Assembly: GCF_025602895.1 (NCBI RefSeq)
Contig: NW_026516509.1
Coordinates: forward strand, 1 to 28,360
From: Polychytrium aggregatum
Lineage: Eukaryota; Chytridiomycota; Chytridiomycetes; Polychytriales
DNA length: 28,360 bases
Reading direction: 5' to 3'
The notes beneath the pieces are model-generated. The model had not been told where the DNA came from and did not search any database. It worked only from the letters and a program-made list of their open reading frames with translations. Below are positions 27,681 through 28,360 of this stretch, piece by piece. The stretch's first letter is position 1. Every line of letters starts with the position of its first letter. The translations under genes and the position numbers were made by a program.

Positions 27681-28360
27681 TAACGATTGATTCCTCCTGT
27701 CAGGATCAACGGTATAAGCCGATGGCAGGCGAGCCAAAGGGGATCAAAGTTGTTCTGAAAGCGCGAAATCTATGGCCTACTACTGGTAAACTTTCAATAA
27801 AGCGCACGCTATCGACTGATCGTCAATCTGACTCGCAGAGGTGGCAACAGGTGCCTTGTTGCGCCCCACATCTCCTGGCCGCTCAGCCTGACTTCAAGGC
27901 ACACGAGCCTCTCATCGCCGGTATTGAATCGCCCGCTGTTTGAGGCGGCCCGGTACTGAGATGAGCTCGCAGCTGATATGCATGGCTCCACACGATGTGG
28001 TCTTTCTAGGTCGGTTATCGGCGTGGTGGAACCCCATTTCTCGGTCCCTTGGAGTTCACCTCAGATCCTGAGCATGGCAATAAACTGGATACCGGTCGAA
28101 TGTAGCTCGCTCCAAATGTTCTGACCCACGACTACTATTCAAACAATGACCACTTGACTGTACACGACTCATCATCTCTGGAATGCGATATATTGGGCGT
28201 GCAGGCTCTGTCATTGCGGCAATGTTCTCAATGCCGTTTCGGTGGCTGTTGAGTGCGCTTGGATGCCCCAATGACGACAGCATGCACCGATCGTCCCCAG
28301 CTGTGTGTTGGGATGGGCTTGAACTCCCTGCTTCCCGAGTCATACTTGTAAAAACTCCAA
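27681..28360. other. Unassigned right flank, no gene recognised
   Basis: This sequence follows the LINE-B tail, with moderate composition and short frames in both strands. A 95-codon minus-strand frame (28343-28056) has no recognisable motif. I see no tRNA, rRNA or telomere-type repeat. It is presumably the original target DNA of the LINE array. Confidence 0.45.

Noticed and set aside
27681..28360. rRNA gene as LINE target
   Set aside because: I compared it from memory with conserved parts of large and small subunit rRNA and saw no convincing match.
27681..28360. Telomeric repeats next to the LINE array
   Set aside because: No TTAGGG-like tandem motif is visible on either strand, so a telomeric position is only a hypothesis.

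Overview
The window is eukaryotic DNA made almost entirely of retrotransposons nested in and beside one another. There are three Ty3/gypsy LTR elements with C-terminal chromodomains (chromoviruses), one two-ORF LINE with an APE-type endonuclease, and two 5'-truncated LINE copies. LTRs with TATA boxes and AATAAA signals, a probable self-priming signal of the Tf1/sushi kind, and this type of LINE together suggest a fungus, perhaps an early-diverging one. No rRNA, tRNA or housekeeping gene is present to confirm this.

Layout. (1) 1-4284 (+) is the 3' part of a decayed chromovirus (Ty3-1) with its 3' LTR at 3493-4284. (2) 4285-5120 is the C-terminal part of a protein resembling D5-type superfamily-3 helicases of large DNA viruses. 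Its reading frame runs straight into the LTR edge, so Ty3-1 appears to have landed inside that gene. (3) 5121-6192 has no recognisable gene. (4) 6198-12583 (-) is a complete, probably young chromovirus (Ty3-2): both LTRs are 581 bp and look identical, it is flanked by a TGGGG duplication, and gag and pol are both open. (5) 12589-13027 is unassigned. (6) From about 13028 to 25721 (+) lies LINE-A, with a 5' tandem repeat, ORF1, and ORF2 starting in an ATGA overlap. It is split by a second copy of the same chromovirus family (Ty3-3, 16408-22767, +), flanked by CGCAT and carrying many 1-nt insertions. (7) 25722-26493 is a 5'-truncated copy of LINE-A and 26494-27680 is a 5'-truncated copy of a related family (LINE-B). 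All three LINEs are joined head to tail, poly(A) against truncated 5' end. (8) 27681-28360 is unassigned flank.

Working together: Ty3-2 shows how this family is probably expressed. A 9-nt sequence near the predicted transcript start matches the primer-binding site, which implies self-priming. Pol has no ATG of its own near its start and lies in the -1 frame of gag. The two are linked by a candidate frameshift signal made of GGAAAAC, a 6-nt spacer and a 10-bp stem-loop containing the gag stop. In LINE-A, ORF2 probably depends on ORF1 translation through the ATGA overlap, and a 3' UTR hairpin shared with LINE-B may be the reverse transcriptase recognition site.

Inferred order of events: the LINE array formed first, Ty3-3 then entered LINE-A, and Ty3-2 is the most recent. 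Ty3-1 is an older and different family. All comparisons were made by eye.
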